From Neisseriaceae bacterium (GTDB lineage Bacteria > Pseudomonadota > Gammaproteobacteria > Burkholderiales > Chromobacteriaceae): DNA of 64,000 bases. Position numbers and translations under genes: made by a program. Positions 1 through 9,204 of the stretch are shown here, in pieces. Under the pieces are notes generated by a model. The model was not told the DNA's origin, did not search any database, and worked only from the letters and a program-made list of their open reading frames with translations. Position 1 is the first letter of the stretch; each line of letters opens with the position of its first letter. The stretch spans positions 1-64,000 of the forward strand of contig JAIYAC010000016.1 of assembly GCA_027489245.1 (NCBI GenBank), read 5' to 3'.

Positions 1-209
1 TATTCTACGTGAGCGGTGTTAATGGTAATACCGCGAGCTTTTTCTTCTGGCGCGCTGTCGATCTGGGAGTAGTCTTTAGCTTCGCCGCCGAATTTCTTGG
101 ACAGAATGGTGGTGATAGCTGCAGTCAGAGTGGTCTTACCATGGTCCACGTGACCGATGGTGCCAACGTTTACGTGCGGCTTGGTCCGCGCAAACTTTTC
201 TTTTGCCAT
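1..209 (-). CDS. tuf: Elongation factor Tu, 5' part (cut by window edge)
   Basis: First 69 codons of EF-Tu, the GTPase that delivers aminoacyl-tRNA to the ribosome. The reading starts [20 protein letters not shown] and contains the P-loop GHVDHGKTT at about residues 19-27, then the switch I region [10 protein letters not shown] at the edge. The ATG at 207-209 is the usual EF-Tu start. The gene lies directly after tRNA-Tyr, tRNA-Gly and tRNA-Thr on the same strand, the classic tRNA-tufB arrangement, so it is probably co-transcribed with them. The rest lies outside the window. Confidence 0.97.
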   Translation of the reverse strand, partial: MAKEKFARTKPHVNVGTIGHVDHGKTTLTAAITTILSKKFGGEAKDYSQIDSAPEEKARGITINTAHVE

Positions 210-250
210 GGCAAATTCCCTGATAACGAATAAAGTCTACATTTAAATGA

Positions 251-325
<75 letters not shown>

Positions 326-350
326 TTCACATACAAACCATTCAACAACC

Positions 351-424
351 TGGAGCGGGTGAAGGGAATCGAACCCTCGTCGTAAGCTTGGAAGGCTTCT
401 GCTCTACCATTGAGCTACACCCGC
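351..424 (-). tRNA. tRNA-Gly (anticodon TCC)
   Basis: 74-nt cloverleaf with acceptor stem GCGGGTG/CACCCGC and encoded 3' TCCA. The anticodon loop CTTCCAA gives TCC, and the T-arm is GAGGGTTCGATTCCCTT. It is the middle tRNA of the Tyr-Gly-Thr cluster. Confidence 0.95.
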
Positions 425-472
425 CTACGATCCGGACGACTTCACAATCTTGCCGCCAAGATGCATAGCAAC

Positions 473-557
473 TGGTGGGGGGAGAAGGATTCGAACCTTC
501 GAAGGCTGAGCCGTCAGATTTACAGTCTGATCCCTTTGACCGCTCGGGAATCCCCCC
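473..557 (-). tRNA. tRNA-Tyr (anticodon GTA)
   Basis: 85-nt class II tRNA with a long variable arm. Acceptor stem GGGGGGA/TCCCCCC with encoded 3' ACCA; the anticodon loop CTGTAAA gives GTA. It is the first gene of the tRNA-tuf transcript and lies just downstream of a strong promoter. Confidence 0.96.
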
Positions 558-571
558 GTGAAGAAGCCCGA

Positions 572-600
572 ATAGTATAGACACCTTGCCGGTGCGTCAA
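572..600 (-). promoter_or_regulatory. Sigma-70 promoter of the tRNA-Tyr/Gly/Thr-tuf operon
   Basis: On the minus strand, TTGACG (595-600) and TACTAT (572-577) are separated by exactly 17 nt. The following discriminator is GC-rich (TCGGGC), as in stringently controlled stable-RNA promoters. It ends 14 nt before the 5' end of tRNA-Tyr. Confidence 0.8.
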
Positions 601-635
601 TAGCTTTTTCGAGAATTTTTCTAAATTTCCAAGCA

Positions 636-660
636 AAAGCCCCGCACATGGCGGGGCTTT
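636..660 (-). terminator. Terminator after the ferredoxin gene
   Basis: Perfect 10-bp stem AAAGCCCCGC/GCGGGGCTTT with a 5-nt loop. On the minus strand it follows the ferredoxin stop by about 22 nt and ends in T-rich sequence, insulating fdx from the tRNA promoter. Confidence 0.75.
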
Positions 661-682
661 GTTGCGAATCAGTCACTTAGCC

Positions 683-970
<288 letters not shown>

Positions 971-1011
971 TCACTCACCCCTCGCACAAGCAAGTTCGCG
1001 GGGTTATATCT

Positions 1012-1563
1012 TTATTCGTGCGATTCTGCACGCAACAGCCATGAATGCACCTTGCCCGCGCGTAGGCTGCGTTCCACTTGCCAACCCGGAAACGCGCACT
1101 GCTGCGGCGTCTCGATATAGAGCTTGCCACCTGGCGCCAGAATGGCGGCCAACTGCGGCAGCACTTGTTCAAGCAGTGCACTCTGGTACGGCGGGTCGAC
1201 AAAGATCACATCAAACTGTTCGCGGCAGGTTTTCAGATACGCCAGCGCATCCTGCACCAGGATCTCGATTTCTGTGGCCGCCAGCAGCTGCTTGTTCTTT
1301 TGCAGCACCACCGCCACCGGACGCATCTTTTCTACCAGCACCACACGCGGCGCTTCGCGTGAAGCCGCCTCGAAACCCAGCGCGCCACTGCCGGCAAACA
1401 AATCCAGGCAACGCTTGCCATACAACTCCTGCCCCAGCCAGTTGAACAGGGTTTCACGCACGCGATCCGGGGTTGGCCGCAAACCTTCTGCTTCTGGCAC
1501 GTCCAGTAAGCGTCTGCGGTATTTGCCACCGATGATACGAACCTTGTTGCGCTGCTGCGTCAT
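1012..1563 (-). CDS. rsmD: 16S rRNA (guanine966-N2)-methyltransferase
   Basis: 183 residues, the normal RsmD length. It methylates G966 of 16S rRNA during 30S assembly. The S-adenosylmethionine site is DLFAGSGALG (residues 54-63) and the catalytic motif is DPPY (123-126). The N-terminal RIIGGKYRRRLL is typical of the family. The ATG at 1561-1563 follows an AGGAGG ribosome-binding site with a 4-nt spacer; an in-frame ATG six codons upstream has no such site. It diverges from ftsY, whereas in E. coli the two genes run in the same direction. Confidence 0.95.
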   Translation of the reverse strand: MTQQRNKVRIIGGKYRRRLLDVPEAEGLRPTPDRVRETLFNWLGQELYGKRCLDLFAGSGALGFEAASREAPRVVLVEKMRPVAVVLQKNKQLLAATEIEILVQDALAYLKTCREQFDVIFVDPPYQSALLEQVLPQLAAILAPGGKLYIETPQQCAFPGWQVERSLRAGKVHSWLLRAESHE

Positions 1564-1760
1564 GCATCCTCCTGAATTCAAGGGCAGAATTCTACATCGT
1601 CAACGCCGCGCCGTCCCAACTGTTGACACAGGCCGTCGTTAGCGGCTTATGCCTTATATATACATTCTGGCGTTTTGCGATTTGTTGATACGTCATTCCC
1701 CCGTACATAGCGGTTTTAAGGCTACAATCTGGCTTTATTTTGTGCGCAGATTCCACAAGC

Positions 1761-2834
1761 ATGTTCAGCTTCTTCAAGAAAAAGACCCCGCCAGCCGATA
1801 CCGCCACCACCCAGCAGGTTGCGGAGCCCGTGTCGATCGAACCTACCGCCCCAGCTACGGTAACCGCACCTGAGGCACCGGCAGTGACACAGGAGGCCGT
1901 CCCCGCCCCCGCCGAAGCCCCGCGCAAAGCCAGCTGGACCGAGCGCCTGAAGGCAGGCCTGTCCAAAACCCGCGACAAACTGGGCAAGCAGCTCGCCACG
2001 CTATTTGGCGGCGGCAAGATTGATGAAGACCTGTACGAAGAGCTGGAAACGGTACTGCTAACCGCCGATATGGGCGTGGATGCCACCAACCACCTGCTGA
2101 AAGACGTACGCGACCGCGTGAGCCTGAATGGCCTGAAAGACGCCAGCGAACTGAAGGGTGCCCTGAAGTCGTCCCTGGGCGAGCTGATCGGCCCGCTGGA
2201 GGTACCGCTGGATACCGCGGGCAAAAAGCCTTTCGTGATCATGATGGTGGGCGTTAACGGCGCGGGCAAGACCACCTCTATCGGCAAACTGGCCAAATAC
2301 TTTCAGAGCCAGGGCAAGAGCGTGTTGCTAGCTGCCGGCGATACCTTCCGTGCCGCCGCACGCGAACAGCTGATGGCGTGGGGCGAGCGTAACAACGTGA
2401 CCGTGATTGCCCAGCAAAGCGGTGACGCAGCCGCCGTCTGTTACGACGCCATCCAGGCCGCAACGGCACGCGGCATCGATATCGTACTGGCCGACACCGC
2501 AGGCCGCCTGCCAACGCAGCTGCACCTGATGGAAGAAATCAAGAAGGTGAAGCGCGTGATCCAGAAGGCCATTCCGGACGGCCCGCACGAAGTCATGCTG
2601 GTGCTGGATGCCAATATTGGCCAGAACGCTATTAATCAGGTTATCGCGTTTGACGATGCCCTGGGCCTGACCGGCCTGGTACTCACCAAGCTAGACGGCA
2701 CCGCCAAGGGTGGCGTGATTGCCGCCATCGCCAAGCAGCGCCCGGTGCCACTGCGCTTTATCGGCGTGGGCGAGAGCATCGACGACCTGCGCCCGTTCCA
2801 AGCTGGCCCGTACATCGATGCGCTGTTTGACTAG
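1761..2834 (+). CDS. ftsY: Signal recognition particle receptor FtsY
   Basis: 357 residues. FtsY is the membrane-associated GTPase that receives ribosome-nascent chain-SRP complexes for insertion by SecYEG. The N-terminus MFSFFKKK is the amphipathic membrane-targeting start, followed by an acidic, Pro/Ala-rich A domain to about residue 70. The NG domain carries P-loop GVNGAGKTTSIGKL (about 163-176), DTAGRLP (about 244) and TKLDG (about 310). The ATG at 1761 is preferred over the in-frame TTG at 1740. It is followed 44 bp later by ftsE; a TGCGGCCAACCTT word sits in that gap. Confidence 0.97.
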   Translation: MFSFFKKKTPPADTATTQQVAEPVSIEPTAPATVTAPEAPAVTQEAVPAPAEAPRKASWTERLKAGLSKTRDKLGKQLATLFGGGKIDEDLYEELETVLLTADMGVDATNHLLKDVRDRVSLNGLKDASELKGALKSSLGELIGPLEVPLDTAGKKPFVIMMVGVNGAGKTTSIGKLAKYFQSQGKSVLLAAGDTFRAAAREQLMAWGERNNVTVIAQQSGDAAAVCYDAIQAATARGIDIVLADTAGRLPTQLHLMEEIKKVKRVIQKAIPDGPHEVMLVLDANIGQNAINQVIAFDDALGLTGLVLTKLDGTAKGGVIAAIAKQRPVPLRFIGVGESIDDLRPFQAGPYIDALFD

Positions 2835-2878
2835 ACCCGCTTGCTGCGGCCAACCTTTGCCCCAGATGAGGAGGCGCA

Positions 2879-3532
2879 ATGATCCAGTTTGAACAGGTGA
2901 GCAAACGCTACCCGGGCGGGCACGATGCGCTCAAGAACCTGTCGTTCACGATAGACAGCGGCGAGATGCTGTTTCTGGCCGGCCACTCCGGCGCGGGTAA
3001 AAGCACACTATTAAAGCTGATTTCCGGCATAGCGCGCGCCACCAGCGGCAATGTCCTGGTGAACGACCAGAACCTGAGCCGCCTGCGCCCCAGCCAGCTG
3101 CCCTACGTGCGCCAGCATATCGGCATCGTATTCCAGGACCACAAGATCCTGTTCGACCGCAGCGTGTTCGATAATGTCATGCTGCCGCTGGATATTATCG
3201 GTTTTGACCGGCGCGATGCGGCACGCCGCGTGCGTGCGGCACTGGACAAAGTAGGCTTGCTGGGCAAAGAAAAAGTGATGCCGGTACGGCTGTCCGGCGG
3301 TGAGCAGCAGCGGCTGTGCATCGCCCGGGCCGTGGTACACCGCCCCAGCATTCTGCTAGCCGACGAACCGTCGGCCAACCTGGACCGCGCCTACGCCCTG
3401 GACATCATGGAGCTGTTCAAATCCTTCCATCAGGTAGGCGTTACCGTCATCGTCTCGGCGCACGACGAAACGCTGATGGAAGACTACGGTCGCCGCATTA
3501 TCCGCCTGCGCGAGGGCCAGTTTGCCTCATGA
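2879..3532 (+). CDS. ftsE: Cell division ATP-binding protein FtsE
   Basis: 217 residues, the ABC ATPase of the FtsEX complex, which couples divisome assembly to periplasmic amidase activation. Walker A GHSGAGKST lies at 35-43, the signature LSGGEQQR near 140, and Walker B ILLADEP near 160. The ATG has a GAGGAGG-like site (gatgaggaggcgca) just upstream. Its stop overlaps the ftsX start as ATGA at 3529-3532, indicating translational coupling. Confidence 0.97.
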   Translation: MIQFEQVSKRYPGGHDALKNLSFTIDSGEMLFLAGHSGAGKSTLLKLISGIARATSGNVLVNDQNLSRLRPSQLPYVRQHIGIVFQDHKILFDRSVFDNVMLPLDIIGFDRRDAARRVRAALDKVGLLGKEKVMPVRLSGGEQQRLCIARAVVHRPSILLADEPSANLDRAYALDIMELFKSFHQVGVTVIVSAHDETLMEDYGRRIIRLREGQFAS

Positions 3533-4440
3533 AACATTACTTCTACCTGCACTGGCAGGACGCCCGCCTTGCCCTGCTGAAAATGCTGCGCCAGCCCATT
3601 GGCAGCCTGTTGAACCTGCTGATGCTGGCCATCGCCCTGTCGCTGCCGGTGTCGCTATATCTGGCCGCCACCAGCGTGCAAGCCTGGGTGGGCAAGCTGA
3701 CCGCCACACCGCAAATTACCCTGTTCATGGAGCTCTCTACCGAGCAAGCCGACCTGGCCGCGGTACAAGCCAGCCTGCAGAGCCACCCGCGCGTGGCCAG
3801 CTTCAGCTTCATCTCGAAAGAAGCCGCGCTGCAGCAGCTGGAGCAGCGTAGCGGCATGAGCGGCATTGGCGAAGGCCTGGGTAGCAACCCCCTGCCCCAC
3901 GCTTTTGTGGTGCAGCCCAAAGCCGATGCCACACCGGAAGCACTGGAAATGCTACAACGCGAGCTTTCCGGCTTGCCGATGGTCGAGCAAGCCCAGTTTG
4001 ATGCAGCATGGGCCAAACGCCTGCACGGCCTGCTGGAGCTGGCCATGCAATTGGCTTGGTTCCTGGGTATCAGCTTTGGCCTGGCGCTGGTGCTGATTAC
4101 CCATAACAGCATCCGCATGCAGATACTGGCCCGCCAGGAAGAAATCGAAGTCGCCAAACTCATTGGTGCCACCGATAGCTTTATCCGCCGCCCCTTCATG
4201 TACTACGCGGTGTGGCAAGGCCTGCTCAGCACCCTATGCTGCTGGGCCTTGTGCAGCGTGTTTGTGGCGCAAGCCGCGCCTGCCTTGAATGGTTTTGCCC
4301 AGCTCTACAGCGAAAGCATTACCCTGCGCAGCCTGTTGCCTGGCGAGCTGCTGATGTTGGCCGCAAGCAGCATTGCACTAGGGATTGTGGGCGCCCGCCT
4401 GGCCGCAGGCCACTATCTGCGCCGACTGCGCGCCCGCTAA
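3529..4440 (+). CDS. ftsX: Cell division protein FtsX
   Basis: 303 residues, the integral membrane partner of FtsE. The sequence shows an N-terminal membrane segment (about 25-45), a periplasmic loop, then three membrane segments in the C-terminal half, the FtsX permease layout. The stretch EEIEVAKLIGATDSFIRRPF before the third segment is a recognisable FtsX signature. The ATG at 3529 overlaps the ftsE stop by 4 nt; longer in-frame readings would lie inside ftsE. Confidence 0.96.
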   Translation: MKHYFYLHWQDARLALLKMLRQPIGSLLNLLMLAIALSLPVSLYLAATSVQAWVGKLTATPQITLFMELSTEQADLAAVQASLQSHPRVASFSFISKEAALQQLEQRSGMSGIGEGLGSNPLPHAFVVQPKADATPEALEMLQRELSGLPMVEQAQFDAAWAKRLHGLLELAMQLAWFLGISFGLALVLITHNSIRMQILARQEEIEVAKLIGATDSFIRRPFMYYAVWQGLLSTLCCWALCSVFVAQAAPALNGFAQLYSESITLRSLLPGELLMLAASSIALGIVGARLAAGHYLRRLRAR

Positions 4441-4490
4441 GGCGCTATCACCATCATAAATAAATGCCATCGCCGGGAACCTGTGCACTT

Positions 4491-4517
4491 CTGGCACTCT
4501 CATACCGGGAGTGCTAA
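4491..4517 (+). promoter_or_regulatory. CIRCE element (HrcA operator) upstream of rpoH
   Basis: Left arm CTGGCACTC (4491-4499), a 9-nt spacer, right arm GAGTGCTAA (4509-4517). The CIRCE consensus is TTAGCACTC-N9-GAGTGCTAA; the right arm matches 9/9, the left arm 7/9 and the spacer is exact. It lies 35 nt before the rpoH start and overlaps a possible -10 (TAAGAT, 4514-4519), a good position for repression. It implies that HrcA, normally a groE/dnaK repressor, also controls the heat-shock sigma factor. Confidence 0.85.
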
Positions 4518-4552
4518 GATCAAGCTCAGGTTTCCACAAGGATAATCAGCGT

Positions 4553-5413
4553 ATGACCACGATTGCTTTGCCCGTACTCTCTGCCAACGGCAGCCTGGAG
4601 CAGTATATCCAGACCGTCAACAGCATCCCCATGCTTACGCCGGAAGAAGAGTTCGAGCTTGCCACGCGCCAGCAGGAACAAGGCGACCTGGAAGCAGCCA
4701 AACGGCTGGTGCTGTCGCACCTGCGCGTCGTGGTGTCCATTGCCCGCGGCTACTCTGGCTATGGCCTGCCGCAAGCCGACCTGATTCAGGAAGGCAATAT
4801 CGGCCTGATGAAGGCGGTAAAGCGCTTTGAGCCTACCCGTGGCGTGCGCTTGTTCTCGTTTGCCGTGCACTGGATCAAGGCCGAAATTCACGAGTTCATC
4901 TTGCGAAACTGGCGCCTGGTGCGCATTGCCACCACCAAGCCGCAGCGCAAGCTGTTCTTTAACCTGCGCAGCATGAAGCAGGGTTTTTCAGCGCTATCCG
5001 AAAAAGAAGCGCAGGCCATCGCCGAACAGCTGGGTGTGAAGCCGGAAGAAGTGCGCGAGATGGAAACGCGCATGAGCGGCCAGGATATGGCCCTGATGGC
5101 CGATGACGGCGACGACGAAGGCTTTGCTCCGATCGACTGGCTGGCCGACAGCCACCACGAGCCTACCCGCGCTATGGAACGCCACGCACTGGACACACTG
5201 CAAGGCGAAGGTATCGAACACGCACTGGCCACGCTGGACCCGCGCAGCCGCCGCATTATCGAGGCACGCTGGCTAGCCGATGATAGCGGTGCCACCCTGC
5301 ACGACCTGGCCGCCGAGTTTGGCGTATCTGCCGAGCGTATTCGCCAGATCGAAGCCAAGGCGCTGGGCAAGATGAAGGCGGCGCTCAGCCACGGTGTCGT
5401 GATCGACGCCTGA
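4553..5413 (+). CDS. rpoH: RNA polymerase heat-shock sigma factor RpoH (sigma-32)
   Basis: 286 residues. It directs RNA polymerase to heat-shock promoters. It has region 1.2/2 (LTPEEEFELATR; GYSGYGLPQADLIQEGNIGLMKAVKRFEP), the RpoH box QRKLFFNLR at 131-139 that is diagnostic against RpoD and RpoS, and region 4 with the helix-turn-helix LAAEFGVSAERIRQIEAKAL near the C-terminus. The ATG at 4553 is taken because MTTIALP fits the family start; an upstream in-frame start at 4511 would lie in the operator. It follows ftsX after a 112-bp gap with its own CIRCE-controlled promoter. Confidence 0.97.
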   Translation: MTTIALPVLSANGSLEQYIQTVNSIPMLTPEEEFELATRQQEQGDLEAAKRLVLSHLRVVVSIARGYSGYGLPQADLIQEGNIGLMKAVKRFEPTRGVRLFSFAVHWIKAEIHEFILRNWRLVRIATTKPQRKLFFNLRSMKQGFSALSEKEAQAIAEQLGVKPEEVREMETRMSGQDMALMADDGDDEGFAPIDWLADSHHEPTRAMERHALDTLQGEGIEHALATLDPRSRRIIEARWLADDSGATLHDLAAEFGVSAERIRQIEAKALGKMKAALSHGVVIDA

Positions 5414-5439
5414 TCGCCACCGGTTAGCGCAATAAAACA

Positions 5440-5466
5440 AAGCCCGCTTTCACAAGCGGGCTTTTT
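5440..5466. terminator. Bidirectional terminator between rpoH and the pglL-like gene
   Basis: Stem AAGCCCGCTT/AAGCGGGCTT with TCAC loop, T-run on the plus side and A-run (T-run on the minus strand) on the other. It serves rpoH and the converging ligase gene ending at 5501. Confidence 0.85.
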
Positions 5467-5500
5467 CATGGGCATCAAGCCACCTCACGGTGGCGTTGAA

Positions 5501-7264
5501 CTATCGGTACTGTGGAGGCAATTTATCCGTCGCAGCTTGCGCCATGGCGCGCAGACGTGCCCAAGCCGGCTCGTTTTCGTCCAGCTCAGCCAAGAAGTCG
5601 GGCGCGTAGGTCGGAAAGGACGCCAAAGCCAGGCTGAAGGTATGCGCCGCCTTGTCTTGCTCGCCCGCCAGGGCCTCCATCTGCGCCTTGCGCCGCAGCA
5701 CGTCCGGGTACGGCCGGAACGCAGCCATCCGTTCCAGCCAGTGGCGCTGTGTTTTCAAGGCCTGCGGGGTCGGAGTGATGACATCATCCAGCAGGCCCAG
5801 CGCGTGCGAGGCAAACATAGGCTCATGGCGGATGATCTCTTCCAGTCGCTGCTGCTGGCGCTGGGTAGTGGGGTAATACAAGCCCTGCATCTCGCGATAA
5901 CGCCAGCTACCGTAGGCCGCCAACAGCAGCAAGGCTACGGCCAAGACGGCGTACACCGGTGCAACCCAGCGCAGCGGCGCTTCTTCTGTTTCGGGCGCCA
6001 GCGCCAGCATCATCACCAGCACGGCAGGAAAGTACAGGTACCACAGCGGGTACTCCAGCATGCTGTGGATGAGTGTGACGGCCATGATGGCCAGCGGTAC
6101 CAGATGTACCGGCTCCACACGGCGGCCAAAGTACGGCCAGGCTGCCCAGACAAAACCGAGCAACGCACACAGCGTACCAGCCAGCCCCATCTCGGCCAGC
6201 AACTGAAATACCAGGTTGTGGGCGTTGGCAAACAGGCCGCTATTAACGCCGGCATTGGCAAACTGCGGCAACATCTGCAAACGCACGCTTTCTGAAGCGT
6301 ATTGGTACCAGCCAAAGCCGTAGCCAGGGTGCTCGATAAACACGATCCAGGCCTTGCCCCACTCGGCCAGGCGCCGCGCGCCCATGCCGTCGCTGTTTGC
6401 GGCCAACCTTTCTAGGCCACTGGCCGCGACAGGGCCATGCAGCAGGGGCGCCAGCAGCTTCTCGCCCAAGGGCAAGGCAAACTGCATCGCCACCATCAGC
6501 GCCACCGCCAGCCACATCACACGCATCATTTTGGCCGACTGCGGCACGCGCAAACGCCAGTGCCACCAGCCCGCCAGCACGGCCAGGGCAAAGGCGTACA
6601 ACAGCACCGTACGCGAGCCGGCAAAGGCAATCGACAGCGATAGCCAGGCAATCGCCAGCCACAGCCGGCGCTGCGCCAGCTGGCCGCTGGCCAGCAACCA
6701 AGCCGCTGCCACCACGCCCCAGGTCAGGTAGTGCGCATACTGGTTACGCTGGCCGATATGGCCGAACACATTGGTCGTAGGGTGGCTGCTGTCGTAGAAC
6801 AATACGCCACCCATGGCCTGCGCCAAACCGGTGACCTGCGCCAAGCCAATCAGCGACTGCAACAGCGTACCGATCAGGATCGCGTGGCACAAAAAGGTCG
6901 TCAGTGCCACCGTCCCCCAGCGCACGCGCAAGCGCACCACGGCCAGAGCCAACACGGACAGCGCCACGAAAGCCAGCGCGGTAGCCTGGTTCAGCCCGGG
7001 AAACAGCACCGGCACAAACCAGGGCTGCAACGCCCACACCAGCCCCATGGCCATCATCCAGATGCTGGCGCGCGGCCAGGGCAAGGGGGCGGATGGCAGC
7101 AACAAACCCGCCATGGCGGCACAGCACACCACGGTGATTTCGCCCCACCACTGCGGCAAAGGCAGAAAGTGAAAACGCGACAGAAAAGGAAAAATAGTGA
7201 TCGCGGCCAACAATAAGGCCGCAATACGGACACGCTTGGTGTCACCCATCAGAAAAGCAGACAT
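5501..7264 (-). CDS. PglL-type O-oligosaccharyltransferase (Wzy_C family), copy 1
   Basis: 587 residues with about 11-12 membrane segments. PglL/PilO-type enzymes transfer lipid-linked glycans onto pilin or other periplasmic proteins; the same fold also serves O-antigen ligation. The PglL signature NVFGHIGQRNQYAHYLTWG lies around 165-183. The large periplasmic loop HPGYGFGWYQYAS contains the expected His of Wzy_C enzymes, followed by HNLVFQLLAEMG. The C-terminal soluble tail resembles the Wzy_C_2 region. Start is uncertain: ATG 7264 or the ATG five codons on (MGDTKRV). It lies next to a paralogue and two pilin genes, favouring pilin glycosylation; substrate is inferred. Confidence 0.85.
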   Translation of the reverse strand: MSAFLMGDTKRVRIAALLLAAITIFPFLSRFHFLPLPQWWGEITVVCCAAMAGLLLPSAPLPWPRASIWMMAMGLVWALQPWFVPVLFPGLNQATALAFVALSVLALAVVRLRVRWGTVALTTFLCHAILIGTLLQSLIGLAQVTGLAQAMGGVLFYDSSHPTTNVFGHIGQRNQYAHYLTWGVVAAAWLLASGQLAQRRLWLAIAWLSLSIAFAGSRTVLLYAFALAVLAGWWHWRLRVPQSAKMMRVMWLAVALMVAMQFALPLGEKLLAPLLHGPVAASGLERLAANSDGMGARRLAEWGKAWIVFIEHPGYGFGWYQYASESVRLQMLPQFANAGVNSGLFANAHNLVFQLLAEMGLAGTLCALLGFVWAAWPYFGRRVEPVHLVPLAIMAVTLIHSMLEYPLWYLYFPAVLVMMLALAPETEEAPLRWVAPVYAVLAVALLLLAAYGSWRYREMQGLYYPTTQRQQQRLEEIIRHEPMFASHALGLLDDVITPTPQALKTQRHWLERMAAFRPYPDVLRRKAQMEALAGEQDKAAHTFSLALASFPTYAPDFLAELDENEPAWARLRAMAQAATDKLPPQYR

Positions 7265-7331
7265 GAATCACGCTCACCGGCGCTAGCAAAGGCCGAAGCA
7301 TAGCCGATGCCAGGCTGGTGAGCAAAAACAG

Positions 7332-9143
7332 CTAGTTAAAGTGCGGCAACTGCGGCGAACGCACGGGCAAGCCCGTGGTGACCTGGCGCACCAAGGCAGC
7401 ATCCCCCTTGCGTTGCTGCGTTGCGGCACCCATGGCCGCTTTATCCAGCAGGGGTTGCAGACGGGTATCGCCACTGTTGGCGATCACCATGGCACAACGC
7501 GGTGCATCGTACGGATAAGCTGCCAGTAGCATGTTCAAGCTATCCTGCGCCTTATCCGCCTGGGCAGACCACTGCTGTAGCATGGCCAGCTTGCACAGCA
7601 ACATGGGGTAAGGCCGGTACGCTACCAGCTCCTCATGGTGGCGCAGCTTGATCGCCAACTGGTTGGGTGATGGCACCAGGAAGTTGCTCAGCATCAGCTC
7701 GGACTCGAAGCGCCAGAACGGGTTGGCCGACAGGCTGATCAACTGCTCGATCTGCTGCTGGTTCTGCTTGATATCACGCGTCGGGTTCTGGCTACCCACC
7801 AGCAGCGGAAACACCATCGCCCCCTTGGCGACATACAACAGCGTAGCCACGCCCAGAATCACCGCACCTACCCTGCGCATGCTGGCACGCAAGGCAAGCT
7901 CCACACCCGCTTTCGGCGACAAAGCCAGTACCACAAAGAAGGCAAAGGTAAACGGCAGATACCACAACGGGTACTCAAACATGGAATGCCCCAGCGTAAT
8001 GGCACCCATCAACAGCAGGAAAGCGTTCTCTGCCGTGGCATGCTGGCACTGCAGATAAGGCCATAGCGCCCCTGCCACCACCGCTGCGGCCAGCAGTGTG
8101 GCCGGTACGCCGGTTTCTGCAACCAACTGGGTGATCAGATTGTGGCTATGGGTAAACAGGCTGCTTTCCGGCACCTTGGGCAGACCGCCGAAAGTTTCCA
8201 GCCACACAGACTGGTAGCCGTAACCGCCGTACCCGGTACCCAGCCACGGGTAGGCTTGCACGATCTCCCAGCATTTGGCCCACTCCACGCGGCGGCGCGC
8301 GCCAAAACCCGCCTCGCCAATGCGATCCAGACCAGAGCCAATATCCAGACCAAACAGCCACTGCGCCACAGGCTTGCCAGTAAACTGAAAAAACACCACG
8401 GCGGCGGAGGCCCACAGCAAGGCCCGACCAATATACAGCTGCGGTGCACGGCGTTGCCACAAGACACCGGCCAAAGCCATTGCCCCAGCATAGGCCAACG
8501 GCAAGCGCCCGCCAGACCATGCCGCAAGCAAGGCAAGAAAAACGATAACAAGCGCTGCCAGAATTACAGGCAAGCGCTGCCGGCTCCACAGGTAAGCGGC
8601 CGCCACCACGCCCCAGGTCAGTACATGGGCGAACTGGTTACGCTGGCCGGTATTCCCCATTACTTCGCGCCCGTTAAATACTAGCCAGCCATCTGCCAGT
8701 GGCGCCCAGCCAGCAATTTGCGCTACGCCAATCAGCGCTTGTAGCACAGCCCCCGCCAGCACCGCATAGGCCAGCCAGCCTACAAGGCGCTCTCTGCCCA
8801 GGTGCTGTTGCTGCGCCGCCAGCAGGCAGGCACCCAGTGCGACCAACAGCACGGCAAACAGCTCAAACGGCAGCATACCTGCGCTGTGCTGCTGGTAGCG
8901 CCACAAGCTGCCTAGCCATAGCAGCAACCACCACAAGGCAAAGCCCGGCACAAACCAGGGTACGGTGGTAAAACGGGCCTGATCGCGCCGCGCCAGCCAG
9001 CTAGCCAGTAAAAACGGTATGGCAACCAACGCCAGTGTCAGCGCATTCGTCCACCAATCTTGCACGGGACTGTAGCGGGCAAAGTTCAGCAGAGGCAGGC
9101 TGTAGACCAGCAGTAGAGGAAGCAGAATCGCAGTTAGTGGCAT
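7332..9143 (-). CDS. PglL-type O-oligosaccharyltransferase (Wzy_C family), copy 2
   Basis: 603 residues from the ATG at 9141-9143. I chose this over ATG 9176 because the longer form would begin inside the pilin terminator hairpin. It has about 11 membrane segments, the signature MGNTGQRNQFAHVLTWG (162-178), and the loop YPWLGTGYGGYGYQS followed by THSHNLITQLVAETG. It shares architecture with the downstream copy (5501-7264), so the pair probably arose by tandem duplication, now well diverged. It reads away from the pilins on the same strand. Likely role: attaching glycan to type IV pilin; the acceptor is inferred from proximity. Confidence 0.87.
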   Translation of the reverse strand: MPLTAILLPLLLVYSLPLLNFARYSPVQDWWTNALTLALVAIPFLLASWLARRDQARFTTVPWFVPGFALWWLLLWLGSLWRYQQHSAGMLPFELFAVLLVALGACLLAAQQQHLGRERLVGWLAYAVLAGAVLQALIGVAQIAGWAPLADGWLVFNGREVMGNTGQRNQFAHVLTWGVVAAAYLWSRQRLPVILAALVIVFLALLAAWSGGRLPLAYAGAMALAGVLWQRRAPQLYIGRALLWASAAVVFFQFTGKPVAQWLFGLDIGSGLDRIGEAGFGARRRVEWAKCWEIVQAYPWLGTGYGGYGYQSVWLETFGGLPKVPESSLFTHSHNLITQLVAETGVPATLLAAAVVAGALWPYLQCQHATAENAFLLLMGAITLGHSMFEYPLWYLPFTFAFFVVLALSPKAGVELALRASMRRVGAVILGVATLLYVAKGAMVFPLLVGSQNPTRDIKQNQQQIEQLISLSANPFWRFESELMLSNFLVPSPNQLAIKLRHHEELVAYRPYPMLLCKLAMLQQWSAQADKAQDSLNMLLAAYPYDAPRCAMVIANSGDTRLQPLLDKAAMGAATQQRKGDAALVRQVTTGLPVRSPQLPHFN

Positions 9144-9156
9144 AAGCTCTGGCAAT

Positions 9157-9184
9157 GAAAAAAGGAGTGTTTGCACACTCCTTT
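9157..9184 (-). terminator. Intrinsic terminator of the pilin operon
   Basis: Stem AAAGGAGTGT/ACACTCCTTT with a TTGC loop, followed on the minus strand by TTTTTT. It lies about 20 nt after the pilin stop codon and separates the pilins from the ligase genes. Confidence 0.9.
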
Positions 9185-9204
9185 GGTTAAATCAGACTAC
9201 GGTA

